DNA from: Glossina fuscipes | Taxonomy: Eukaryota; Arthropoda; Insecta; Diptera; Glossinidae | Assembly: GCF_014805625.2 (NCBI RefSeq) | Contig: NW_023998414.1 | Span: 4,510,402 to 4,574,401, forward strand | Length of the DNA: 64,000 bases | Direction of reading: 5' to 3' | Part shown: positions 26,110 to 38,750 of the stretch, one piece after another | Layout: every line of letters starts with the position of its first letter | Position numbering within the stretch: the stretch's first letter is position 1 | Position numbers and translations under genes: made by a program | The notes under the pieces: model-generated | The model's input: only the letters and a program-made list of their open reading frames with translations | The model's database searches: none | Told to the model about the DNA's origin: nothing

Positions 26110-28331
26110 CCAAAAAAAAAACATCGGCAAAATGTGACATAAGGCTTGGAAAATTTTAATAGAAATATTTCAAGTGGCTTAGATATGTAAAGAGACACAC
26201 ACCGACAAGTGAAATCACGATAACCGTATGTTACGTCGAGTTTATATTTATCCAGAGGTATTTACACAATCTTTAAAAAATCTGCGTTCACTTTTCTCAT
26301 TATAATTAAATTACTATTGCCAGCACTAGGTAAAGAAAAAGGACGACTTAAACTTTGAATTATATTAATAGCCCTGAATATTAGAAAATAAACGCCTGCT
26401 TTCATACATTAATATATGAATGTCAATTAAAAAAATCTCATATCATGGAAAACATGCTCGTAATTCAAGAGTAAAAAGATAGAGACCTTTCGATGCCGAC
26501 AAAGGGAGATAAAAAAAAGTGTATCTTGGGTCTTGGCTACTCAGCCAACAAAAGAATGCAGAACGAGATCTGGAACTTAAAATGTACTCATTCTTACATA
26601 CGTACATACTCATCAGCTCAAGTCGATCTATCCATTCTTCAAACAAAGACAATCACATCGCGATTATATGAAATATCAAAAGAAGAATGTTTTCGAAAAT
26701 AAAGTCATTCTCTTCAATTCTTTATATATGTCCGACATACAAGACTATATGGTATTAGTGGTAATTAGATATTTTGTTTAATTAATTGATTTCTCAACAG
26801 TGCTTTAGACGATTTTAAACAAAGTCTATTTCTCGCTTTTTAGTTTAAAGTTTGTTGAAGATTTCCGCAATACTTTACTGAACGCTACCTAAATTTCGAA
26901 AAAGTTTGCAATACTAGAAACTATGTATAATAAATTATTTTTAAAATTAAGAGATTAATTTCGAACACAATCTGTTTTCCGTTCTGCTTGCTAGAAGATC
27001 TGCTTTAAATGTCAAAAATATAAAATCTAAATGACTTGTTAGCATCAAGCTCGATTCGAAAGGCGTTCTGTAATCGAATATTCATAACTCGAAGCTTACT
27101 TAAAATAAAAATCTAAACAATAGTACGCAACTTGAATTGTCGGTTTGCTACTTTTCATGTTCGCCGATTTTCTAAATATGATCCAGTTGTCCGGTCACTA
27201 GTATTCAAGAAATTTTATACTATATACATTGAATACTCGAGTGGATAAAAAAGCGCTCGTGTAAGTTGTTTATGAATATCATGATTAGCAGACTCCACTG
27301 GAAAAGGAAAAAGAAGAATATTTTGATTTTACTAACGCTGCTCATCATTTAAAGGGGTTGTGGTTGGGAGGGGGCCGGCTTCTTTAAGCCTTTTCTAATA
27401 CTCTTCGTTTACCTTTTACAATTTTCAATCTTTTTACAAGTAGTCATATGGATCTAGACATTGGTAAGTCACTGTGCATTTCTGAAAATATACAGCCAAA
27501 GAAGCCAATCCAATTCTTACGTATGCGACTAATTTGTGAAAGGATAATTTCGTTAGAGAATTTTGCGAAAGCAAAATAAATGAAAATGAAATTCTAATCT
27601 AAAAGTAGACTAAGTAGAGAAGTGTGAGTGAGTAAAGGAAGAAAAAATAGTTTATTACATTTTGACTTTAAGCTTACTTTGCAGTACATAAGAGTCAAAA
27701 GCGAAAGAGAAAAAAAAAAAATTCTTTACAAGTACTTATTGGTGCCAACGCATTAAAATGATAACAAAGCAATATAAATGGTTCCCACGATTCCTTTCAT
27801 AAAATTTTGAGATTACATTCCGAATGGAAAGTAAAAACTTTGCCTTTACTGGTCTCTAAATTGCATGCTTTTGCTTTAGAACTTAATTACATGTACAACA
27901 TCATTTTTTTACTTGAATGGAACGCAGTAGAATCATTGAAAACAAGCACAGAAGGCACGTTCGGCTGTAGCCGAATCATCGATACTCATCGCCTTGATAT
28001 TGAAATGGAATATCGAAATATGAGTAGTAAGCGAAATATTCACTTGTTTTGCTTTCGAAAATACACGTCCTCTCGCGTTACGTGGCATTGTGGGCATTCG
28101 CCCTCACCGAGCTACCTCAAGTTAAGTACCGAGCAGCTCGCATTGCTTTTCATCGAAATTGAATTTTCGCCTGCACAGGAAAATACACAATCGCCTAGGT
28201 AGATGAACAGACGGACGGATTTCAAAACATGATAGGAAGTTTTTCAAAGTTTTTCCTAACCTATACCGCATTATGTGGTCAAGGACCGCTTATAGAATAT
28301 ACGGGCAAACGTTCTTATCGTTAAACACAAC

Positions 28332-28332
<1 letters not shown>

Positions 28333-28384
<52 letters not shown>

Positions 28385-28386
28385 AC
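28333..28386 (+). repeat. (AT)n microsatellite
   Basis: A nearly pure AT run with one TATTAT break. Confidence 0.95.
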
Positions 28387-28477
28387 TATATTGTTCTTTA
28401 CACAAGTGACGAACAAAAAGCCTAATTTTGTTGTTTTTAGAAAACAAAGTATTTTCACGTTATGTTGTAATGTGGGA

Positions 28478-28705
28478 ACTTTTCAAAGCTTTGTCAAGTT
28501 TGATGCCGTTACCTGTAATTTTGCGACCACGAATACGTTTACCGTAGACAGTGCATAGATGAATAGCCGGACGACCATATTTAAACTCATATAGAATTTG
28601 ATGCTGATCACGAATATGCATAGATGTTTTGCAGGGTCTCTCAAGTTTCCTTCCCGATGTTGGAAACGTTTTGACAAACTGAATGAACCCATCACCGAAG
28701 GAAAA
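28478..28705 (-). mobile_element. Family A-related repeat fragment
   Basis: Read on the minus strand it has TTCATTCAGTTTGTCAAAAC, GTTTCCAACATCGGGAAGGA and ATTCGTGATCAGCATCAAAT, then a stretch GTAAACGTATTCGTGGTCGC shared with the copy at 53250-53405. These two form a sub-group. Short ORFs here are repeat-derived. Confidence 0.6.
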
Positions 28706-31700
28706 TAAAATACACAATTTTGCGTCTTTCTACAGGACCTTTAATGTTATCTTTGTACTTGTTTCCTTTCTTTCTTCTCTTCTTAACAGTGTCGAGTTAC
28801 TATCCTTCTTTAAAAAACTTTTTGCTTTACTTTCATATATAAAAATTTTCTTTTCAAAAAAAAAAAAAAAAAAACGACACTTATGAATGCAATAAATTAG
28901 AAATTTTAGTTCAGAAACTAAGCGAATGCAAAAAAAATGTAGTCATAATCACAAACACAGCGTGTTATTTATAACCGTATGGCCGTCACTCTCTCGGAGG
29001 TTTCTAAATCGCAATATATCTTTACTGGCGGTAAGCCAAAATTTGTTTATTTATCGATCGAAACCATTAAAACACCAAAAGGAAGAAAAAAAAAAAAAAA
29101 AAAAAACAACTGGTTACAGCTCTTGACAAATTTAATCAAGATTAATGAAGTTTACCAAGAACTATCGCAAGCAAATGCATTACTCAATCGATATTATGAA
29201 ATGTCGAGTACGAACTTTTCAAAATTACGAACCGAAACCTCGATGTAAATTTTCCTAATTAGAATCTTTAAACAGTGGCTTGAAAGATAAGAAAATGTCT
29301 ACAGGTGTACAGCTGGCGCCGAAATTCATCTGTTATTTGCTGAGCCCGCATCCAATGGCAGAGTGAGCTAGAAACACAAGAACATTTTTTTAATGTCAGA
29401 TAGAAAATATGTAAAGATTGCTGAGTTGCGTAAGAAGTGCACCGCTTTGGTCGTTCGTATCGCCATCAAATCAATTTAACTTTGACTTTTAATTGAAGAT
29501 TATCTCTTGAACGATAAAGCACTACCAGAAGCTAAAAAAAGGCGGATTTGATTAACATTAGGGGAAATATGTTCCGCCGAATAAAATGGTTCAATAATTC
29601 ATGAACGATGACCTCACATGTGATCGATCATACAAGCAGAAGTGACAAAGTACCGACCAGGTTACCTAATAGAGGTTGCATAACCAGAAACTCTTCACAA
29701 AATCCATAATATAATGTTGGACGAGTGAGAATTTGAAAGTGCTAGAACTAGCTGTGGTCCTAAGCATCTCTCTAAAAGTAAGGCAGGTAATGAGTGCATC
29801 AGGCGTTCCCAAACAGCGAGAATGCAATGGAAATATATTAAAAAGTGAACAAAGAAAAAATCACAATCTCTGCTAATGCAGATCAGCAGGACTTCATTAT
29901 AGTAAACTATATGAAAATGAAATCGATTTTGCTGAAATTTCGATCCGAGAACCTGTTTATTTCAGAAAATTTATTGTAAGCTTTTTTTACTGATTCATAA
30001 GATGTCGTTCTTATATCGCATGAAGGTGTGAATGTAAGCTAATCTGGACGGATAACCTTTCTCAAATCTCTGGATGAGGTGGTTATAGTCGTCTGATCCG
30101 AACAAAACTCGAGTTTCACTTAGAAGGACACTGTGCAGATGGAACCTGTGTTCAGGAAACAAAACAAAAGAAGCCATATTCGCGTATTGTTGTTGCATGT
30201 GCTGCTTAATTAACTCACATTTAACAACAACAAGCGTTAAGCATAAAAGAATAACACGACTGTGAGTCTCCTTTCACTCTGCAATGAAAGTCCGATTTCC
30301 ATCCTCTTTGTTATTATTAATGCAATCGTTCACAAACAAATTTCAATTTCCCACTGCAAGGATGCGCTACCATCTCGCATTGAGCATGGCCTGCTCTCTT
30401 TACACACGTCATACGTTATTTTCAACGAACGTCTGATTGTTTCTATATGGTGCTGAGTTGATTGACTTTTATTATTATTATTCAAAAGAAGCGAATATCT
30501 TAACCAAACCGAATGTTTAACCCGAACAATGGGAAGACATTTATTTGAAATCAATCAAACTTCATCTCAGATAAATTGTTATTCGCTTTGATTTTGTACT
30601 ATATCAGTGTTTATGGCACTTATCATGCAACGTTAAATCTTTATTTTTTTAAAAGAAGAATTATAATAAGTAATTTCGCGCCTATTAATGGATCAATGAT
30701 AACTGGAATGTGTGGAGAGTTAATTACTCACAATGAGTCTTGGTTTCAAGGGCATTGGAAGCAACGATCTTTAAGCTCACATCTGAAACACATTTTATCA
30801 TAAAATGTAATCACAAATACAGAGGGATACTAAAGCACATCTTCACAATAACTAATCCGACATACAAATCGAAATTGCTCGCCGGCCTATAACTAAGATA
30901 TGTTGATGCCTTCCTGTCATTTCGTTGAGCAGACTCTTTCGGTTTGCCCATTAAACCCGTTGAATTTTAAAAATGTATATGTTTGTTTCAAATCTGTTTG
31001 TTTTAATGAAAAAGACAAAAAAAAAAAAAAAAATGTCGTGTTTTCCAGAAACAGTTATTCAACAAAGTTAAATGCAAAATTTATAGAAAAACTTCAAAAA
31101 TCATTTTCTTTTTCTTTTTTTTTTTTGTTTTTTTTTTTTTAATTAAAAGCTTTCATAACCTATAACATGACCGCATAACTTTCACTCTGTAATTTAAAAT
31201 TTATAATGCTTACCTCAAAAGTCAGGCGCATTGCTTACGATCTGAGAACAAGTCAGACAATGAAACTCTTAAATATATTTATTCATCTGAAAGTTTTACT
31301 TTAATTTTGATTTTCATATTTAAATAATTTATAAAATAAACGAAACTCTCTATCAAACGAATAACATTTTGGCGGTTTTCATCCAAGTCTATGCGGCATA
31401 AAAATGAAAATATTCAAAAGTAGAATTTTTTTAATCGTAAAGCATTACGTAAACGTTTTCGGTTGTTTATTGGCTTTTTAACTATATCGCATGTCAATGC
31501 TCTTCGAATCGGTAAAGCACTATATAAGAGAAATGTAATATAATTTAAGAGAAATGCATGGCTAGCTTTGCGAAAAGTTTAAAAGAAAATATAGTTTGTT
31601 TGTTTGTTATAACATACAGGTGAAGCTTTCTGTTTAGTTTCATAATGTTAACCGTTTAAATAGTGAAGTTTTTTAGGTTAGGCTTCCGCAAGAGGCTGTG

Positions 31701-34034
31701 ATGGTAATTTTAAATAATTTCGAAAGCATTTTTTTTTTTTTTTTTGTTTTAATGCTTCGCAAGTCTTTTTTACTCTATAAGGAAATCAATTATTTCATAG
31801 ATCAGAATAGACCAAAAAAAATTATATTTACTCACTTTAAACACTCACTTAAGGTGAACAGTTTTGTTATTCATAACAAAATGCTTTAAGGAGTTAATCA
31901 GTTTTATATATTTGTTGACATGACTCGATTGAGTTGTCTAACCAAAATTGTTTTACAAAAATTACGAACACTAACTACCGCACGCGAATGTAAACACCGT
32001 CCTGGAAAATTGTTCATGTTATCATGTTATATCATATTATATGTGTCTTCTTTGTATATTATATTAATCTCATTACTATTCGAGTACACATTAGTACAGC
32101 CTTTGTTAGGACTGACTATTAGGACTATTTCATTAAAGGAATAGTTCCGTAATCAAGATGTACTATAATGCATATCAAGAGTTTTGTCTATTTCTCAATA
32201 GATTGCATATATATATATATTTATAGACGTTCGATAAATATGTTAAGGAAACCTCTGCAATTTGTCATAAGTCACTCGTGATTTGTTAAAGCCTTATTTT
32301 GATCAGGATCGACGGTAACAGCTCGATTAGGAGAAACACAGTTTTAGCAAACTTCCGCAACGTAATTTTAATCTATAGATCCTATAGATCTTGGCTTTTC
32401 AGAGCAGTCTCAAGAAGACTAGAGTTTACTTTGATCGTAACTATAGCGAGTGATTAGCTGGTAAATGTCTAAATGTCTAAATATTTTCCGATAGGGCAAC
32501 GCTGTAGCCGCCACATTTAAAAAAAAGGAAGCGAATGCATCGAAGTACACAACTTATTTTCCCTATTCAGTATGCACTTAAACCCTTCAAAAAAAATTTC
32601 TTTAAATTTTTTATGCTTACTATAGAAAACATCTTCTAAGGACCATATAATCCATTTTTTTAATTTCAAATGTTTCTCTTCACTCTCTTATCCCGATAAT
32701 ATGATTCCAGAATCTGGTACTATCGTTGCTCTTGTCTGTCTTAGATAGGATCACACGTTGCCTATTGCCAAACCATAACTCTATAGCCGAGTTTGAAAGT
32801 AACAGGGAAGTCTCCATCACATGCTTTTCTTTCAAATTGCTTTCAGCCTTACATCCATTCAAAGGCCATTTCGCTGAAGCTACACTAACGTACTGTTGTT
32901 TGGAAATGCTTTCAAATGAACGTAGAAGCTTTCCGTAGACGTCTATTAGCACATTCAAGTAATTAGAAAACACCAGGTAAGACATTAGAGAGTAGCTTGC
33001 CAACAAGAGTTCCATGTGCTTGAGCAAAAGTCCAAAATTTCACGGAATAAATTAGCTGCGGGCAATTAATAGTTTCCCATATACTCGAAACGTTTTGCAG
33101 CATCTATTAGACGAAAAAAGAAGAAATTATTTCCTTAAAAATATTTTCGGTTATGCAGCTTAGAGGACACTTGCTATATATGTTTATTTTTTTGCACTAA
33201 AATGGTTGGCCCAGATTGCAGACATTTTCAAAAATTTGATAAAAACTTCTTCTGGATTTTATTATTATTTCAACTTTGCGGTAAGTACTAAGTAAGTCAT
33301 ACCATTTGCCTGTAAAATGCTCCTCGAATGGCTCGCATTCAAAGTTTAAGTATTTATCGGATATAAAAATCGTCTGTTCGTGTCTCCATTCTGCATGTCA
33401 TAATAAAATTTGCAGCAATTTTCATTCACTTTCGATATTCGTAAATTTAATTATATTTTTTCAAACGATGTATAATTCAACTGTAATTCGCTCAACCACA
33501 TCTTCTTAACTCAGGCTTGTTACACATAAAAGGTACGGATAAGCGTGCACACACACAAAACTGTATCATTATGAAATATTTATGTATATTAGATTGGCGG
33601 AAGAGTTCTGCCGTATTTTAAATAAAACATTTGCACACGACGATCTTTGATGTGTTCTTCAACAGTCTAAGAGTGGATGTCGAGTTCCTTTGCATTGACG
33701 TCAGAATTTCATTATCGCCTAATTTGACTATGTGACTTTGAGACTGAAAGCTCGCAAATTGTCTTTGGTAGGTTCGAACACTTACAACTTTATGCCTCAA
33801 TATGTGACATAAGGTTTCGCAAGCAACCGCTACGCATACCAAATGGAACGTCCTAAGAGCACCTTATCTGCTGCTGCCCTTTATTCGTTGTGCCCTTCGT
33901 AACTAATTGATGATGGATATTGAGAATTGGCCTCTGATGCCCCAAAAGAGTTACGCTAAACAGTAAGACTCCAGATGACGCACGCTACCTGCCTGCCTTG
34001 ACCTGACCAAATACCAGAGATATATGTATATATT

Positions 34035-34125
34035 TATATACAGAATAACATAAATTATTTGAATCCCTCTGTCCATCTTTCTGTTCTAATGTTGGTAACA
34101 CTGCATTTTTCCCTAGATCTGTTCA
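34035..34125 (+). mobile_element. Possible family A fragment
   Basis: It contains a TATATTTATATACAG stretch followed by GAATCCCTCTGTCCATCTTT and CTGTTCTAATGTTGGTAACA, like the CTGTCCGTCTGTCTAATG landmark at 130-170. It is short and weak. Confidence 0.3.
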
Positions 34126-36159
34126 ATGCTTTAATTTTAAGTCATCAACCACTGCAACTAATCAGAGTCTTGCAGCAAATGGACTACATGCGAAAATAGG
34201 TCTTGTGGTTGATAGTCGTTCTACGCCTTTCGGTTATTTTATCTTAACTGCTTCTTTTTTTTTGTTTTTGTATTCCTTAAGGGCGTAGATAAAAGAACTG
34301 GGCTTTTGTGGTTTGATATTTTTGAGAAACAATTTATTTACGGCAGTATTGATGGTTAATCTGAATAGGCAGTGCTACCAACTACTTACGTTCTACATAG
34401 CAAGTTACGCTCACATTCACTTTGCAATTAATACATTTTACCTACGAAAGGATAGAATTTTTATTGTTGTTATAGGGTAAGAACTTTTATCATTTCTTTT
34501 TCTTCTTCAATTGACTTACAGGCCGCATAACCCTTTAGGTTATATATATATTTCTCGTGACGTTGCACTTTACTCGCTTTCAAAAATAATTTCATTTAAT
34601 TGCTTACAGTAGTATTCTCATGTAATAAATTTATTTTAATGCATGGGAGTTCCAACTAAGGAAAACTCATTCTCTCTCCCTCATTACCATCTGGACGTAA
34701 ATGACTGGCTTATTTTCCATAAACACTATATATGAAGCAGCGATTGTTTTGATGGATTGTTGAAGGATACCATTTGGAACCGAAACCTCCATCGCCTAAT
34801 CACTTTTGCAAAACATTGATGTTTCTATTAATCAAAATCTCAAATTTGGAAGATAAAAGTTTTGAAGGCCAAGCATTTTACTGTCTTATCTCTCACGTGT
34901 GTTCTTTCTGTATGGGTTCGAGGTCGTGAAGCGGAAAATTCGATTAGAAATGATTTCAAAGTTCAGAAGCTCGTACCGATCATTAATGCATTAATAAATG
35001 CAACAACCACACAACAAAGAAGAAAATCACTTTCAAGGACGACAGCCTTGATTATTTTTTACATTCACATGCAGTCTAGTTCAAAGGGTTTTCATTATTC
35101 TCTCGCATTTAACTTTTCCTAAATATCTCTGTAAAATATGAAAAAACACCTTAAAGGGAATTACGCTTCACACGTACAATTCTATGATTTATTTAAAGCT
35201 TGTTTGTTTTTTTAATTGAAAAGTGAACCTACCCGGGGAAATACTCGCCATTCGCGCAAAATGAAATAATTTTAAAGTTTCCCACGTACCTAACTAGCCA
35301 CCAAGCATATAAAAGAAGTGAGTTCTTTTTTTCTCTTCTATATTCAAATATTTTTGCAGGTCAGACTAAGTATGCCGCCCGAGACGGGGCTTCATTTGTT
35401 GCCAGTTTTTAATATTTTTTTAATATTCTCCTAAATATAAGCGTAACAGCATTCCCGAACATGGAAAAAAAGAATTTTTTAGTGACTTTACCTCGTAATT
35501 ATTTTCGCCTTTTCACTTACAGTGTGGATTGGACAATATCATCCATGTCCAGAAGAACTTAGACGATGATTAGCAAGATTGTGTTGCATCAATCAATACA
35601 AGCGCTAATTAGATGAAGCAATCCCTGAAAGGATTATCAAAGTTGACAGTATCTTCAATTCAAGCGTTTCATTAAACGACTCAACTCTTCCTAAAAAATC
35701 ACTTCATCGTCTCTGTCCGCATATTGCGGACATTACCCCGATATAATTGAAATATTCATTGTTTATAGTGTTCGCTTTGGAGGAATTGAATGTTCGAATA
35801 GTTTAGAATCCAATCCGTCGAATTAGTACTGTTAAACACGGAGCATCTTCTTGAATGCAAAAATGCAAGATCTTGCTGTCGGTGTTAAAGTCGAATGGTG
35901 CAATAATTCATTCACCTTTCACAATTCATTGACCTTAATTTATATTATCTATCTTCGATTATTCTCAGTATGTTTTGCACAAAATATTTGTCGAAGCGTT
36001 CCTTTACAAGGTTTGCGGTGAAACTCCGACGTTCGCGGAACATATGTTTACAATTTACTTCACTTTTCGCAATGTTCTTGTATTACTGCTTATATCCAAA
36101 TCTATATAATAATAATAAAAAGTAAACGACAAAAGATACCAAGATGAACATTTTCTCAT

Positions 36160-36726
36160 TTAAAATACAGGATTGATGCAATTTCCTAAACGCCTTTGGA
36201 CTTTTGTAAATATTCAATCCTGAAACACTTCCTGAATCCTGAATAGCTTTGATGAATGAGATCAGCGCAAATTCGTGATTGATTGGAGTAAGTCATACGT
36301 CAACGACAACCTGAAAGTAAAAATTCCAATGGACTTACATCACATAATTTTTGTGGCAAGCTCAGGTAAGCATTTTTGGAGATTACATGATTATTGAACT
36401 TTGGTTCAACAAATTAATTTTGCCATGAAATGTATAGCGTCTTGCAATAGTTTCTTGAAGCCAAATATCGTCCAAAGCGGAATTTTCTGCTTCGTGCCAC
36501 AAAAAAAAATCAGTTAACATATTTCTCTAGCGCTCCCACTTGCCGATGGTTGTAATGCCACTTTAATATACACAAAGAAAATAACATTTTTAGCCCACAA
36601 ACCACACACAAAAGTTATTTTCGTCCACGCACAAGTCCGTTAGGAACAGCAGGTGCGCTTTTTTGCGATTAAACAATCGTTATGTGCGAAGTCGTTCAAC
36701 CGAATGTGAGCTTCATCCCACATGCA
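36160..36726 (-). pseudogene. Tc1/mariner-superfamily transposase remnant, copy 1
   Basis: The minus strand shows, in order with frameshifts and stops, WDEAHIRLNDFAHNDCLIAK (first catalytic Asp in D-E-A-H), then TKITFVCGLWAKNVIFF, ALDDIWLQETIARRYTF and HVISKNAYLSLPQKLCDVSP followed by LEFLL. These align by eye with the insect IS630-type transposase whose blocks read like SDEAHFxLNGYVNKQN, KVTVWCGLWAGGIIGPYFF and RSCDLTPLDFFLWG. The second catalytic block (QQDGATCHTA) is degraded. It shares nucleotide similarity with copy 2 at 47930-48480. Confidence 0.7.
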
Positions 36727-36841
36727 CGCAACGTAACCATGAGTCGACTGTTTACGTAACAAATTTCAAGAATTTCTATACGCTATACGATTATGTGTAT
36801 ATTGTCTCGCACAAATAATGGCAAGGTCCAAACATTATATT

Positions 36842-36843
<2 letters not shown>

Positions 36844-36875
<32 letters not shown>
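36844..36875 (+). repeat. Poly-A tract (32 bases)
   Basis: An uninterrupted A run between the two transposase remnants. It encodes the poly-lysine stretch of a spurious ORF. Confidence 0.9.
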
Positions 36876-36876
<1 letters not shown>

Positions 36877-37069
36877 AATTCATCTAAATGTCAATCCAAA
36901 GTCTTTTGTTTTCTTTACGATTACTTTCGGAACCACAAAGCATGGCTTATTATAAGTTTTTTGCATAGTTCGGAAGGAAGCTTCGTTTTCTTGGCCCGAA
37001 ATAAAAGTCGATATCTTTATAGCCTATAAATATTTGATCAAGAACAGCAGACCTGAACTCTCAGTGACC

Positions 37070-37220
37070 TCACGAGTTGCCATTCGGTGTTTTACTTCAA
37101 TTAATGCCTTTATCAGCTCCTCCTGGCCTTCCAGAACGTAATGCAAAAATGCCAAGTTTGGCATTGGTGTTCGGCCCATTCGTCGTCTTCGTATTCATCC
37201 AATAATTGTTTCGCCGACTC
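37070..37220 (-). pseudogene. Mariner transposase N-terminal fragment
   Basis: The minus strand encodes SAKQLLDEYEDDEWAEHQCQ followed by TWHF, which fits the mariner N-terminal helix-turn-helix (consensus style: vYGeDalserqCQnWF). After a frame change it gives LIKALIEVKHRMATREVTE, matching the xLKALIExdxrqTTREIAE segment. About 15 residues around the R-S-G-R-P linker are missing, so the copy carries a deletion with a frameshift. It lies a few hundred bases upstream, on the same strand, of a different transposase remnant (36160-36726). Confidence 0.6.
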
Positions 37221-38574
37221 AAACAAGGTTATTCAAACACAAAAACACTACGATACCGGCTATCAAACATATAAAGACAGTGCAGCTTAAATGTGAATTT
37301 GGAACGAAAAGCCTATGGTTTTTAACTAATTATGGATAGTTTTGCATACTTGTACATTGACTCATTTTAGAAGGCCCTAAAAATCATTTATCTCGTATGT
37401 CTGGTGTCTTTTATAGTTAAAAAGTTAAAGTTTTTGACTGATCTCCCGGAAAACCGTGAGAGATCCTGAGATTTCATACATATGTGTCGTTTTAGTTTCT
37501 ATCTTACGCAAACGAGGTAATGCACACAACCTGATGAATTAACTTGATGGATGGACTTTGAATCGCATTAAGTATATATTTAAAGTACTCAATGCGTTAT
37601 ATTAACACAAATAGGCGAGTCGTCGACTTAAAAACCCAGTTCTATTAAACTCCGAAATGTCTATCGCTTTCATCATCGAAATTCAGGTGAACAGATATAC
37701 TTTTGACAAAAGTACAAAAATAAATTCAAATTCGATCAATATACCGGCAGTCTTCGATGGACGCACAAAGTCTCTTGCCTGTTAAAAAGAAGTAAAAAGG
37801 AGAGCAAATAAAAATGTTTCTGTTACTGACTATATACATACATAAGTTACTTAACTCTCTTCTAAATGTTTGTTTTATAAACGCAGAATAAAAATTTATC
37901 AACCGTAACGTAACGTGTGTTTACTTTTATTTTTACAATATGTAAAATCATTTGATTTCTCCTCGAACTTAACTACATTTGAGGTATGGGAATTATTATG
38001 AGTTTTAAGGTTTTTTCGCCCACTTTAACGCTGTGCTCGATAATTGAACGAAAAGAGCCTCAATATCCGAAAAAGTTATAAAAAACAAAAAAAAATTCTA
38101 TCTAATAACGTTTGGTGCAATAACCGTAACTACGAAATTTGACCAGCACTTAACTGGACCAATTTTGAGACCACGGCTTCACCATTGGGCGACTGTTCAA
38201 AATTGTAGCCTTAAGCAAAATCATATTCGAGTAAATGTTTTCAATGTTTACAGCTTTGTCGAAACAAAAAAAAATTGCTTTTAAACGTTGCTTTATTTGG
38301 ATATGGATGAGCCGGCATGTGGGCTAATTTGTTTGACTTCGAAACAAATCAGAAAATAATCAAGAAGTGATGCCATCAATTTTGTATGTCGCAAAGGAAA
38401 CCATTTCATCAACTTATTCAAATTCAAATTGATTGATTGATGCAATCAGAGACAATAAATATTTGGAAGTTTTTGAATCAATACTACGATACGGTCGGAT
38501 AAGGTCGCTTTCGATTCGAAATTATTATATATCAAAATAATGATCGCCGACAAATTCCTGCCCAATTGAAGGAA

Positions 38575-38750
38575 ACACGCCACCTTGGTCTGTTTCAAAT
38601 TCGGAACGCAACTAGGCATGCTTGTGTGTCCATGTCATCCATCTGTGTATAATACCTCTCAAGACATCGCCTAAAAACTTGCAAAACAAACTGAAAATTA
38701 CCTAAACCAGTTAAAGGCCACGCCTACAATGCTCACATGCCTGTGCAATA
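38575..38750 (+). mobile_element. Family A repeat fragment, diverged
   Basis: It contains TTCAAATTCGGAACGCAACT, GTCCATGTCATCCATCTGTG and AGGCCACGCCTACAATGCTC. The last two match the CTGTC stretch and the CACGCCTACAACGCCCA landmark of the long copies. Ends are not defined. Confidence 0.5.

Larger units (their letters stand above)
26110..36159. other. Non-coding region, no gene seen
   Basis: The region contains a family A-related fragment (28478-28705), a possible second fragment, the (AT)n array and oligo-A tracts. ORFs of 131 codons (27807-28202) and 115 codons (32680-33027) have no motif I recognise and no splice-site or codon pattern that supports them. Confidence 0.6.

Noticed and set aside
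27807..28202. Longest ORF, 131 codons, plus strand
   Set aside because: No recognisable domain, composition like surrounding DNA, and no splice or promoter context. An ORF of this length is expected by chance in 64 kb.
32680..33027. 115-codon ORF, minus strand
   Set aside because: No motif or family resemblance; overlapped by an ORF on the other strand.
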